DNA of 5,308 nucleotides from contig JAILEL010000056.1 of assembly GCA_024687845.1 (NCBI GenBank), forward strand, positions 1 through 5,308, given 5' to 3'. This stretch comes from Eubacterium sp. GTDB taxonomy: Bacteria > Bacillota_A > Clostridia > Lachnospirales > Lachnospiraceae. Numbering within the stretch: position 1 is the stretch's first letter; each line of letters begins with the position of its first letter. Both the position numbers and the translations under genes were made by a program. The notes under the pieces were generated by a model. The model was not told the origin of the DNA and did no database searches. It saw nothing but the letters and a program-made list of their open reading frames with translations. This document shows, piece by piece, positions 1-5,069 of this stretch.

Positions 1-171
1 GAATATATGCTCTGTGTAGAAGGAGAATATATCGTAACTATAGATGGAAAAGAATATGTACTACATGCCGGTGATGAGCTCTTCATTCCAAAGGGAAGCC
101 TGCAGGGCGGAAGAGTAAAGGCTGGCACGAGATCTATACATGCCTTCGGTGGGCAAAGGGTGAAGGGCTGA
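1..171 (+). CDS. Cupin-domain protein, C-terminal fragment (5' end outside window)
   Basis: Frame 1 is open from the first base and stops at TGA 169-171, giving the last 56 residues of a protein. The segment reads as the second half of a small beta-barrel cupin. It has VEGEYIVTIDGKEYVLHAGD followed by ELFIPKGSLQ, the usual 'G-D-x-x-x-I-P-x-G' turn of cupin motif 2, and then a C-terminal strand with SIHAFGGQR. Such stand-alone cupins bind a metal or small ligand, or form the sensory part of a regulator. The substrate cannot be told from this piece. It ends 22 bases before the helicase fragment on the same strand, so the two may have been co-transcribed. Base composition is less AT-rich than the RM genes, fitting resident chromosome. 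The cupin fold is well supported; any specific function is not. Confidence 0.75.
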   Translation, partial: EYMLCVEGEYIVTIDGKEYVLHAGDELFIPKGSLQGGRVKAGTRSIHAFGGQRVKG

Positions 172-193
172 TATTGAAGAGGTAAATGATTCA

Positions 194-1039
194 ATGAGTA
201 AGAATGTTGAAAGAATTATATCCGGTGCAACCACTGCATTTATTGATTCAACCAATAAATCAAGTGCTGCATATAAACCGGATTTTATATCAAATGACCA
301 TACAAAGGGAGTAAAGGTACTCACATCGATAGAGGAAGAACTAAAGAGATGTGATTCCTTTACTTTTAGTGTTGCATTTATAACACTTGGAGGAATCGAG
401 CCACTGCTTCTTACATTTAAGGAACTTGAAGAGAGAGGTGTTCCGGGAAAAGTTCTTACAACTGATTACAACATGTTCACCGATCCTAAAGCTCTCGATA
501 AGCTGGCAGAGTTTAAGAATATCGAGCTTTGTATGTACCATGAGGATGCAGTGTTATCCGGATCTGAAGTTGTAGGTGAAGGAAACACAGTATTAGAAGA
601 TGGAACAGGTGCAACTCCTGACACCGAAAGAATCGGATTCCATACAAAGGGCTATATCTTTAAGCGTGATGAAACTTATACATTCATTATTGGAAGCTCT
701 AACATGACCGGCAAAGCTCTTTCTGTAAATAAAGAATGGAATACCAAAATGGTATCAACAGCTGAAGGTGAAATGTATAAGAACATCCAGTCTGCTTTTG
801 ATGCGCTGTGGGAAGATAAGAATCATACAAGTAAGTATGAGGATTTCATAGAGGAATATAGAACAAAATATCAAACTATAAAGAAGCAGAGAAAACTCGC
901 TGCTGAGGCGAGTCCTGTTGTTTCTCTTGAACAGTATAAGCTATCCCCTAATTCGATGCAGGTGGACTTTATCAATAACCTGAAAAGGATAAGAGAACAA
1001 GGTGAAGATAAGGCACTACTTATATCAGCAACTGGGTAG
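194..1039 (+). pseudogene. PLD-nuclease/SF2 helicase, truncated at Walker A
   Basis: This is the N-terminal 281 residues of what is normally a protein of roughly 900 or more residues: a phospholipase-D-like nuclease domain followed by a DEAD/DEAH helicase (the DUF3427-type family), acting on DNA and common in defence contexts. Visible parts are a PLD-like fold from about residue 36, the H150-T-K152 half-motif, and GSSN at 167-170 about 15 residues later, as in single-HKD PLD domains. A linker follows, then a helicase Q-motif (SPNSMQ, Q256), then ALLISATG, where ATGTGKT should follow. The frame stops at TAG 1037-1039 directly after Ala-Thr-Gly, so the P-loop Lys/Thr and every later helicase motif are missing. 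The start at 194 is the first ATG, with AGAGG at 178-182 (spacing 11, rather long). The nuclease half could still be made, but helicase activity cannot. I read it as a gene cut by insertion of the downstream island. Confidence 0.85.
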
Positions 1040-1040
1040 C

Positions 1041-1116
1041 ATGTAATAATGTAGAAGAAGTCGGGAAAGGCTAGTAAATAAGCGGTCTCCCAGCCTTCCG
1101 CATTATTGCATTTTTT
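1041..1116 (+). ncRNA. Compound hairpin plus T-run: candidate small RNA or terminator
   Basis: An outer 11-bp stem pairs 1041-1051 (ATGTAATAATG) with 1101-1111 (CATTATTGCAT), with one G-U pair. An inner stem pairs 1064-1072 with 1092-1099 (GGAAAGGCT with AGCCTTCC), with one bulged A. The inner loop is about 19 bases, and a 10-base asymmetric bulge (1052-1061) lies on the left side. Six T follow at 1111-1116, so the whole acts as a plausible intrinsic terminator. The branched shape and large loop are more elaborate than a simple terminator. It begins two bases after the helicase stop codon, at the presumed insertion junction, so it may belong to the inserted element rather than to the old gene. 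The function is unknown. Confidence 0.45.
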
Positions 1117-1175
1117 GCTTTACAGCTGTTTTGGCTGATAAAAAATTGAGATTAATGCGTTTTTCTTCAACCAAA

Positions 1176-1207
1176 TTACATTTTCTGAACGGCCGTCGAA
1201 AATGTAA
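1176..1207. repeat. Perfect inverted repeat, TTACATTTTC / GAAAATGTAA
   Basis: The arms 1176-1185 and 1198-1207 are exact reverse complements (10 bp) around a 12-base centre. That centre contains ACGGCCGT at 1189-1196, itself a palindrome, offset by one base from the arm centre. There is no T-run after it, so it is not a terminator. It could be a recombinase or regulator binding site at the end of a mobile element, or a stem of a larger RNA ending at the terminator at 1260. The sequence does not choose between these. Confidence 0.6.
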
Positions 1208-1228
1208 AATAAAATAGGAGGATGTCAG

Positions 1229-1260
1229 CCAGATCTACGACTAGGGTAGGTCTGGTTTTT
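1229..1260 (+). terminator. Rho-independent terminator without an obvious upstream gene
   Basis: CCAGATCTAC (1229-1238) pairs with GTAGGTCTGG (1246-1255) as a 10-bp stem with one T-G wobble. The loop is 7 bases, followed by TTTTT at 1256-1260 and further T-rich sequence. This is a textbook intrinsic terminator on the + strand. There is no coding gene between it and the helicase stop at 1039. Either it terminates a small RNA started inside 1112-1200, or it blocks read-through towards the GIY-YIG gene. Confidence 0.8.
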
Positions 1261-1287
1261 GTTATTTATAAATATCTGTAGGAGTTA

Positions 1288-1316
1288 TTGATCATGGTTA
1301 TTATATTTGATAGTAT
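1288..1316 (+). promoter_or_regulatory. Possible sigma-A promoter for the GIY-YIG gene
   Basis: TTGATC (1288-1293) and TAGTAT (1311-1316) are separated by 17 bases, each matching four of six consensus positions. They lie after the terminator and about 33 bases before the GIY-YIG start. The region is AT-rich, so chance matches are common. If the small leader ORF at 1294 is truly translated, the promoter must lie further upstream and this call is wrong. Confidence 0.3.
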
Positions 1317-1356
1317 GTATATATATTTTTTGTGTGAGGGGTGTTCTTATGGCTAA
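1294..1356 (+). CDS. Possible 20-residue leader peptide overlapping the GIY-YIG start
   Basis: ATG at 1294 lies 9 bases after a good ribosome binding site (AGGAG, 1280-1284). It opens 20 codons that end at TAA 1354-1356, overlapping the first eight bases of the GIY-YIG gene in another frame. The peptide is hydrophobic and aromatic (starts MVIIFDSMYIYF, ends CSYG). Such an overlapping leader can couple or dampen translation of the next gene. There is no homology evidence, and in AT-rich DNA a frame this short arises easily by chance, so confidence is low. Confidence 0.25.
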   Translation: MVIIFDSMYIYFLCEGCSYG

Positions 1357-2251
1357 TGCTAAGGCAAAAACGATTAACCTTTTATTATATGATGGAAATC
1401 TTAATGGAGTTATCAGTATAGAAGATTCAAACTGGAATTCGGGAGAGTTGTTTTCAGCTCCACGTGAATCTGTATCTGATTTAATTGCAACTGAAGCATG
1501 TAAAAAATATGGAGTATATCTTCTATTATCAGAAAATATGGTTTATATTGGACAATCGTCAGATTTAGCTTCGCGTATTTCTAACCATATTATCGGAAAA
1601 GATTGGTGGGAAAGAGTCGTTATACTGTCAACAAAAGATGATAATTTAACTCGTACTGATATAGATTATTTAGAAGCTGTGCTAATAAATAAAGCGGAAG
1701 AAGTAGGCCGTTTGGATAGTGATAATAAGAAAAAAGGTAATAAGATTAAAGTAGATAAATTCAGAGAAGTTGTATTATATCAGTATTTAGAAGAAGCATT
1801 ATTCTTAATGCAGTTGATAGGAATAAATGTTTTTTCTGAAGTTAAGAAAAACAGTATACTAAATACCGTAGATTCACATACAAAATTAGCTATTGGGAAG
1901 AGAGCTAAAAAGGATGCGGTAAATTATTTACAAGATAAAGGAATAAATGTTGGGAAAAATGTGACATATGCTTGTAAGCAGGAAAATAATAACGAGTTTT
2001 GGGCAAATCCACAAAAAAAGTGCTTAGAAGAAGATTGGTGGCTTATTTTAAATAATAATATGAAAAATGAACTTGTTGTATTATTCGTTCCGTCAAATAG
2101 TTTAAAAGTGGCTTATGGAAAGAAAAAGGGTATATTATTAAGAAGTGATAATGATAACAAGTTAGATTTAAATATAAATGCTGATACGTTGAAGGATAGA
2201 AGAAGCAAAATAGATTTTTCTAAATATATAATCAACAAAATAGAATACTAA
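1349..2251 (+). CDS. GIY-YIG nuclease family protein
   Basis: This is a 300-residue protein with a single GIY-YIG catalytic fold. The motif is split as usual: KYGVY (53-57) and VYIGQS (65-70), then SRISNH with the expected catalytic Arg at R76 and H80, and the metal-binding Glu in DYLEA (E109). The first 50 residues (TINLLLYDGNLNG..., DSNWNSGELFSAPRE) are the beta-strand lead-in typical of the accessory GIY-YIG proteins that often carry a DUF4357 tail. Here residues about 180-300 do not clearly show DUF4357; they contain WANP and EEDWWLI and are of unknown fold. I chose ATG 1349 because GAGGGG (1336-1341) lies 7 bases upstream; the frame extends back to a TTG at 1307 without better support. 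A cytoplasmic DNA or RNA nuclease is likely, but its substrate is unknown. It is convergent with the methyltransferase gene, so not in its operon. The gene is strongly AT-rich with many AAT/AAA codons, suggesting transfer. Confidence 0.85.
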   Translation: MANAKAKTINLLLYDGNLNGVISIEDSNWNSGELFSAPRESVSDLIATEACKKYGVYLLLSENMVYIGQSSDLASRISNHIIGKDWWERVVILSTKDDNLTRTDIDYLEAVLINKAEEVGRLDSDNKKKGNKIKVDKFREVVLYQYLEEALFLMQLIGINVFSEVKKNSILNTVDSHTKLAIGKRAKKDAVNYLQDKGINVGKNVTYACKQENNNEFWANPQKKCLEEDWWLILNNNMKNELVVLFVPSNSLKVAYGKKKGILLRSDNDNKLDLNINADTLKDRRSKIDFSKYIINKIEY

Positions 2252-2263
2252 TGAAAGAATATG

Positions 2264-2300
2264 AAAGCTCAGAGAAGTATACCAAATCTCTGAGCTTTTT
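2264..2300. terminator. Terminator between convergent GIY-YIG and methyltransferase genes
   Basis: AAAGCTCAGAGA (2264-2275) and TCTCTGAGCTTT (2287-2298) form a perfect 12-bp stem with an 11-base loop, 12 bases after the GIY-YIG stop. On the + strand the stem runs into a run of T up to 2300. On the - strand it is followed by the less regular CTTTCATATTC, so it probably works in both directions but better for the + strand gene. The methyltransferase stop codon lies just 10 bases away at 2310. Confidence 0.85.
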
Positions 2301-2309
2301 ATGTTTAAA

Positions 2310-3482
2310 TTATTTATTTGGATTATTATCTAAAACTTTTAATATCTCGCAAGCTATCGCATTTATAACAGGTACTGCTACAGAATTACCAAACTCTTTA
2401 TATGCTTGTGTATCACTAACAGGTATTATAAAATCATCTGGGAACCCCTGTAATCGAGCTGCTTCCCTTGGTGTAAGTTTTCGAGGGTTACAGTTTTTTT
2501 GTTCTATAAGAATTTCACTTCCATCCTTATAGTATCTAGCTGATATTGTATTTGTATAAGGACTATTCTCGTTAAATAAGGAATAGCCGAAACCTTTACC
2601 TGCTGCTTTATTGTCTTTTTTTCTTCGCTGATGTCCCTCCCATAATTTATCAGAGATAGTGTACTTTGGATCGACATCAGTTTCTAAAATATTACCAACA
2701 CAAGTTTGTACCTTAGGTGGCTCTGGTTCTTTGAAATCATTGAAATTTGGTACGGTTTTTTTGTTAAAACCAACTATATATATTCTTTCTCTATTTTGTG
2801 GAACACCAAAGTCTTTTGCATGATAAACTAATAAATTTACATCATATCCCAGTTCTTTTAGCGTGTTTTCTATAACTGAATATGTTTTGCCGTGATCATG
2901 ACCTAATAGGTTTTTTACATTTTCCAGAAGAAAAGCTTTAGGCTGTTTATATTTTAAAATGCGAGCAATTTCAAAAAATAAAGTGCCACGTGTGTCTTCA
3001 AAGCCTTTTTTTAATCCAGCTTGGCTGAATGCTTGACAAGGAAAGCCACCAACTAGAATATCATGATCAGGAATATCCGTTTCATCAATTTGAGTAATAT
3101 CTCCAGCTGGAGTATCACCAAAATTGGCATAATATGTTTTAGCAGCATATTTATCGATTTCACTACTAAAAACGGATTTTGTTCTTCCTGTTAATTGAAA
3201 TCCAAGTCTTGTTCCTCCGATTCCAGCAAATAAGTCTATCATTTTGTAATCCGCATTAGTTGGATTTTTGTATGGAGCTGACTCAGGAAAATCTAGGATG
3301 GCTTTTAATTCTAAGGAGGTAGGTTTCGTTTCTCCATTTTCCCATCTGCGAATAGTGCGGTCTCCATATTTTGACATTCCGACTGCATCAGCTAATTCCT
3401 TTTGTGTCATATTAAGACGAATTCTTTTTTCATATATTAGTTTTGATTCGCTAGTTTTAGATATTGGTGATATAATATTCAT
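2310..3482 (-). CDS. DNA (cytosine-5) methyltransferase with N-terminal HTH regulator domain
   Basis: A 390-residue fusion of an XRE-like helix-turn-helix (about residues 15-65: MTQKELADAVGMS..., TIRRWENGETKP) with a complete C5-cytosine methyltransferase. Motifs seen: I DLFAGIGG (83-90), binding S-adenosylmethionine; the acidic E108 of motif II; IV GGFPCQ with catalytic C149; VI ENV (187-189); VIII QNRER (229-233); IX RKLTPREAARLQGFP (334-348); X FGNSVAVP (364-371). The target-recognition region (about 250-332, including YTISDKLWEGHQRRKK and TISARYYKDGSEILI) is of the Dcm/EcoRII/SsoII type, so the predicted target is CCNGG or CCWGG. Role: protects the host from the divergent endonuclease. 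In M.SsoII and M.Ecl18kI the equivalent N-terminal domain of about 70 residues binds an operator between the two genes. Here a matching palindrome lies at 3518-3532. The start ATG at 3482 has AAGGGG 5 bases upstream (3488-3493). All key residues are present, so it should be active. Confidence 0.95.
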   Translation of the reverse strand: MNIISPISKTSESKLIYEKRIRLNMTQKELADAVGMSKYGDRTIRRWENGETKPTSLELKAILDFPESAPYKNPTNADYKMIDLFAGIGGTRLGFQLTGRTKSVFSSEIDKYAAKTYYANFGDTPAGDITQIDETDIPDHDILVGGFPCQAFSQAGLKKGFEDTRGTLFFEIARILKYKQPKAFLLENVKNLLGHDHGKTYSVIENTLKELGYDVNLLVYHAKDFGVPQNRERIYIVGFNKKTVPNFNDFKEPEPPKVQTCVGNILETDVDPKYTISDKLWEGHQRRKKDNKAAGKGFGYSLFNENSPYTNTISARYYKDGSEILIEQKNCNPRKLTPREAARLQGFPDDFIIPVSDTQAYKEFGNSVAVPVINAIACEILKVLDNNPNK

Positions 3483-3503
3483 GTAGTCCCCTTAAAATCT
3501 ATA

Positions 3504-3532
3504 ATTGTGATAAATTAAGGACATATTGTCCT
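3504..3532 (-). promoter_or_regulatory. Likely promoter of methyltransferase gene, mirror image of the + strand one
   Basis: On the - strand the same pair recurs by symmetry: AGGACA (complement of 3527-3532), 17 bases, CACAAT (complement of 3504-3509). Transcription would start near 3497, only about 15 bases before the ATG at 3482, so the leader would barely hold the AAGGGG ribosome binding site. The two promoters are back to back with their -35 boxes in one operator, so a dimer bound at 3518-3532 could act on both. Confidence 0.35.
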
Positions 3533-3546
3533 CTGAATGACACAAT
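3518..3546 (+). promoter_or_regulatory. Likely promoter of restriction endonuclease gene
   Basis: AGGACA (3518-3523) and CACAAT (3541-3546) are 17 bases apart, each matching four of six sigma-A consensus positions. Transcription would begin near 3553, leaving a short leader with AAGGAG at 3569-3574, 5 bases before the start codon. The -35 box is one half of the operator, so a bound repressor would block it. An alternative pairing is TTGTCC (3526-3531) with CATATT (3549-3554). Confidence 0.4.
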
Positions 3547-3579
3547 AACATATTCGTATTTTGTTTACAAGGAGTTTTT

Positions 3580-4527
3580 ATGTCTATAACAATAGAAAAT
3601 TATCAAAAACAAATAAAAAGTGAGAGAGATACCTTCTTTAAAAATTCATTTGAAAGGGCATATCAGGCTTTTTGCGAGTTAGGATATGATAAGAAAGATC
3701 CACTATATTTTATGGAAAATGCCTCAGGTATGGTTGAAGCTATGAGAGATCAATGCTGGTCAGATTTTCTTATAGAAGAAAAAGCATTTACATCGCATAT
3801 GCTTGAGTACTTAATTATAGAAGATGAGTATAGAGGATTAAACAATGAAGATTCGATTAAGAAATATGTAAATGAATTTCCAGAGCATATATATCAGTTA
3901 TGTCTTTCTAATACTCAAAGTCGTCGGAGTAGAGCTGGAAAAGAATTTGAACATATAATAGAACTGATTTTTATAGGGGCCGGAGTGCCGTTAGATAGTC
4001 AGGGAAATATTGGTAAAGATTATTTTGTTGAGAAGGGGCTTGGAAAACTAGTAGATACTGTTTCACCTGGAGTAACAGAGTTTGAAATAAATAAGAGAAA
4101 TGCTGTTCTTATAAGTGCAAAGACAACGCTTAGAGAGAGATGGCAAGAAGTTCCAGAAGAAATGGGAAGAACAGGCGCTCGAGAAATGTTCTTAGCCACA
4201 CTTGATGAAAAGGTTTCTGATAATGTGCTAAATACTTTATATGAAGCCAATATTCAATTAACTACAACCGCAGGAAATAAGGAAAAGAATTTTAAGAACA
4301 ATAGTAGAGTGCTTTCATTTGAAGAATTAATTAAAATATGCCTGGATAATGCTTCTAAGTGGGAAAACTTTGAATATTCAGTTAATCAAGCAAATCAAGC
4401 AATCGAACTACTAAATAAACAGGTTGATAAACATTCTAATCATAATATCGTAAAAGAATCTTTTGAGAAAAGACTTGCTTTGTATTCTTTGTATGCTTCT
4501 GTTTATCTTGGTAATAAAAAAGATTGA
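3580..4527 (+). CDS. Type II restriction endonuclease, Ecl18kI/SsoII/EcoRII-C family
   Basis: A 315-residue PD-(D/E)XK endonuclease predicted to cut CCNGG or CCWGG as a homodimer. The core is VD159 - SAKTTLRERWQ (181-189) - EE194. As I recall the Ecl18kI active site (E125, D160, K182, E195), all four residues are present here shifted by one: E124, D159, K181, E194. The target-reading block R-E-R after KTTL (185-187) matches the same family. W60 (in DQCWSDF) sits where Ecl18kI W61 stacks on the flipped-out central base. Length is close to the roughly 305 residues of Ecl18kI. The start at 3580 has AAGGAG 5 bases upstream. The gene is divergent from its methyltransferase across a shared operator and followed after 4 bases by the Vsr-like gene, probably one transcript. 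No damage is seen, so it is probably active. The exact specificity (N or W at the centre) is not decidable by eye. Confidence 0.9.
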   Translation: MSITIENYQKQIKSERDTFFKNSFERAYQAFCELGYDKKDPLYFMENASGMVEAMRDQCWSDFLIEEKAFTSHMLEYLIIEDEYRGLNNEDSIKKYVNEFPEHIYQLCLSNTQSRRSRAGKEFEHIIELIFIGAGVPLDSQGNIGKDYFVEKGLGKLVDTVSPGVTEFEINKRNAVLISAKTTLRERWQEVPEEMGRTGAREMFLATLDEKVSDNVLNTLYEANIQLTTTAGNKEKNFKNNSRVLSFEELIKICLDNASKWENFEYSVNQANQAIELLNKQVDKHSNHNIVKESFEKRLALYSLYASVYLGNKKD

Positions 4528-4531
4528 TAGT

Positions 4532-4972
4532 ATGGATGTATTAACTAAAGAACAACGTCATAAGAATATGTCCCATATTCGTGGAAGGGATACGGCAATT
4601 GAAATCAAGTTGCGTAGATTACTTTGGCATAAGGGTTTCAGATACAGAAAGAATTATAAAGAACTTCCTGGATCTCCTGATATTGTTCTGACAAAATATA
4701 AGATTGCTGTTTTTTGTGATGGAGAATTCTTTCATGGTAAAAATTGGGAAGAACTTAGAGAACATCTAAAGAATAGTAATAATAGTCAGTTTTGGATTAG
4801 TAAGATTGCACGCAATATTGATAGGGATGATGAAATTAATAAGAAGCTGAATGCTTTGGGGTGGACTGTGCTTCGTTTCTGGGGTGAAGATATAAAGAAA
4901 CATCCGGATGAATGTGTTCGTGTAATTGAAGAAACCATTTTTGATAATCTCATTTCGGATGATAATGTTTAG
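4532..4972 (+). CDS. vsr: Very-short-patch repair (Vsr) family endonuclease, non-canonical active site
   Basis: A 146-residue protein (E. coli Vsr has 156). Vsr nicks next to T:G mismatches made when 5-methylcytosine deaminates, starting repair to C:G, a logical partner for a cytosine methyltransferase. The family pattern is clear: KNMSHIRGRDTAIE (11-24, metal-helix E24), LPGSPDIV (45-52, catalytic D50), VFCDGEFFHGKNW (60-72), FWISKIARNIDRD (87-99), LGWTVLRFW (109-117). Compared with E. coli FTHGCFWHHHHC, the T63-H64 pair is Cys-Asp (62-63) and the zinc-ligand Cys/His cluster is missing; H68 aligns with H69. This is the 'DG-x-F-x-HG' variant known from many bacterial Vsr-like proteins, whose chemistry is less certain. 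ATG 4532 was chosen because it lies 4 bases after the endonuclease stop (translational coupling; no clear ribosome binding site of its own). The frame extends back 23 codons into the endonuclease gene without family similarity. Confidence 0.9.
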   Translation: MDVLTKEQRHKNMSHIRGRDTAIEIKLRRLLWHKGFRYRKNYKELPGSPDIVLTKYKIAVFCDGEFFHGKNWEELREHLKNSNNSQFWISKIARNIDRDDEINKKLNALGWTVLRFWGEDIKKHPDECVRVIEETIFDNLISDDNV

Positions 4973-5069
4973 AGAATTCTTATGATCTAGAAAGATTTAT
5001 AGAAGAATTAAGAGTTTGTAAAAGTTTATTTCAGTTTATATGACCATCTAACTAATTCGGTGATATGAA
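4973..5069. other. Gap after vsr; no clear terminator, weak promoter-like boxes
   Basis: No strong hairpin-plus-T-run follows the vsr stop. AATTCTT (4976-4982) can pair with AAGAATT (5003-5009), but no T-run follows. TTGTAA (5016-5021) and TATGAC (5039-5044), 17 bases apart, are a weak candidate promoter for the next gene. A frame from 4966 to 5043 reads as a short, helix-like peptide tail (SYDLERFIEELRVC...) without a start codon, which may be a remnant of an older gene or chance. Confidence 0.4.

Larger units (their letters stand above)
1040..1348. other. Non-coding, hairpin-rich region at island's left end
   Basis: No convincing protein gene lies between the broken helicase and the GIY-YIG gene. 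The stretch holds, in order: a compound hairpin followed by six T (1041-1116), an AT-rich spacer with a weak CAGC/GCTG repeat (about 1124-1138), a perfect 10-bp-arm inverted repeat (1176-1207), an AGGAGG at 1216-1221 with no properly spaced start codon, a Rho-independent terminator (1229-1260), and then the likely promoter and leader of the GIY-YIG gene. Two separate terminator-like structures without a gene between them suggest small RNA transcription, or insulation of a mobile-element end from the interrupted helicase operon. I do not recognise it as a known riboswitch, group I or group II intron, or retron. Confidence 0.6.
3504..3546. promoter_or_regulatory. Palindromic operator between methyltransferase and endonuclease genes
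   Basis: AGGACA-TAT-TGTCCT (3518-3532) is a perfect 15-bp palindrome with a 3-base centre at 3525. A second pair of arms, ATTGTG (3504-3509) and CACAAT (3541-3546), is exactly symmetric about the same base; the 9-base spacers are mostly not symmetric. From memory, the operator of SsoII/Ecl18kI is also a 15-bp inverted repeat with GGACA/TGTCC half-sites bound by the methyltransferase N-terminal domain. The enzyme encoded at 2310-3482 has such a domain. I infer that it binds here and adjusts the balance of methylation and cleavage. The palindrome is seen directly; the binder is inferred. Confidence 0.8.

Noticed and set aside
61..575. Three overlapping frames in the cupin/helicase region (61-324 -, 341-541 -, 387-575 +)
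   Set aside because: All are shadows of the cupin and PLD-helicase reading frames, whose motifs are clear.
1032..1093. Group I intron idea: CTGGG at the helicase junction can pair with CCCAG at 1089-1093, like a P1 guide
   Set aside because: Only five pairs. No conserved group I core elements could be recognised, and CCCAG is partly used by a better inner stem. No 3' exon is visible.
1216..1278. AGGAGG followed directly by ATG 1222, opening a 18-19 codon frame through the terminator
   Set aside because: The Shine-Dalgarno abuts the ATG with no spacer, which does not support initiation, and the frame overlaps a strong terminator stem. It is better read as RNA or terminator sequence.
2251..2532. 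Open frame on the + strand starting at the GIY-YIG stop
   Set aside because: It runs through the terminator hairpin and antisense to the conserved C-terminal motifs of the methyltransferase; it has no ribosome binding site or family similarity.
3268..3486. Open frame on the + strand antisense to the methyltransferase N-terminus (possible controller protein)
   Set aside because: It mirrors the HTH coding region and has no HTH of its own. Regulation is better explained by the HTH fused to the methyltransferase.
4020..4250. Open frame on the - strand inside the endonuclease gene
   Set aside because: It lies opposite the catalytic core codons of a well-supported gene and shows no recognisable domain.
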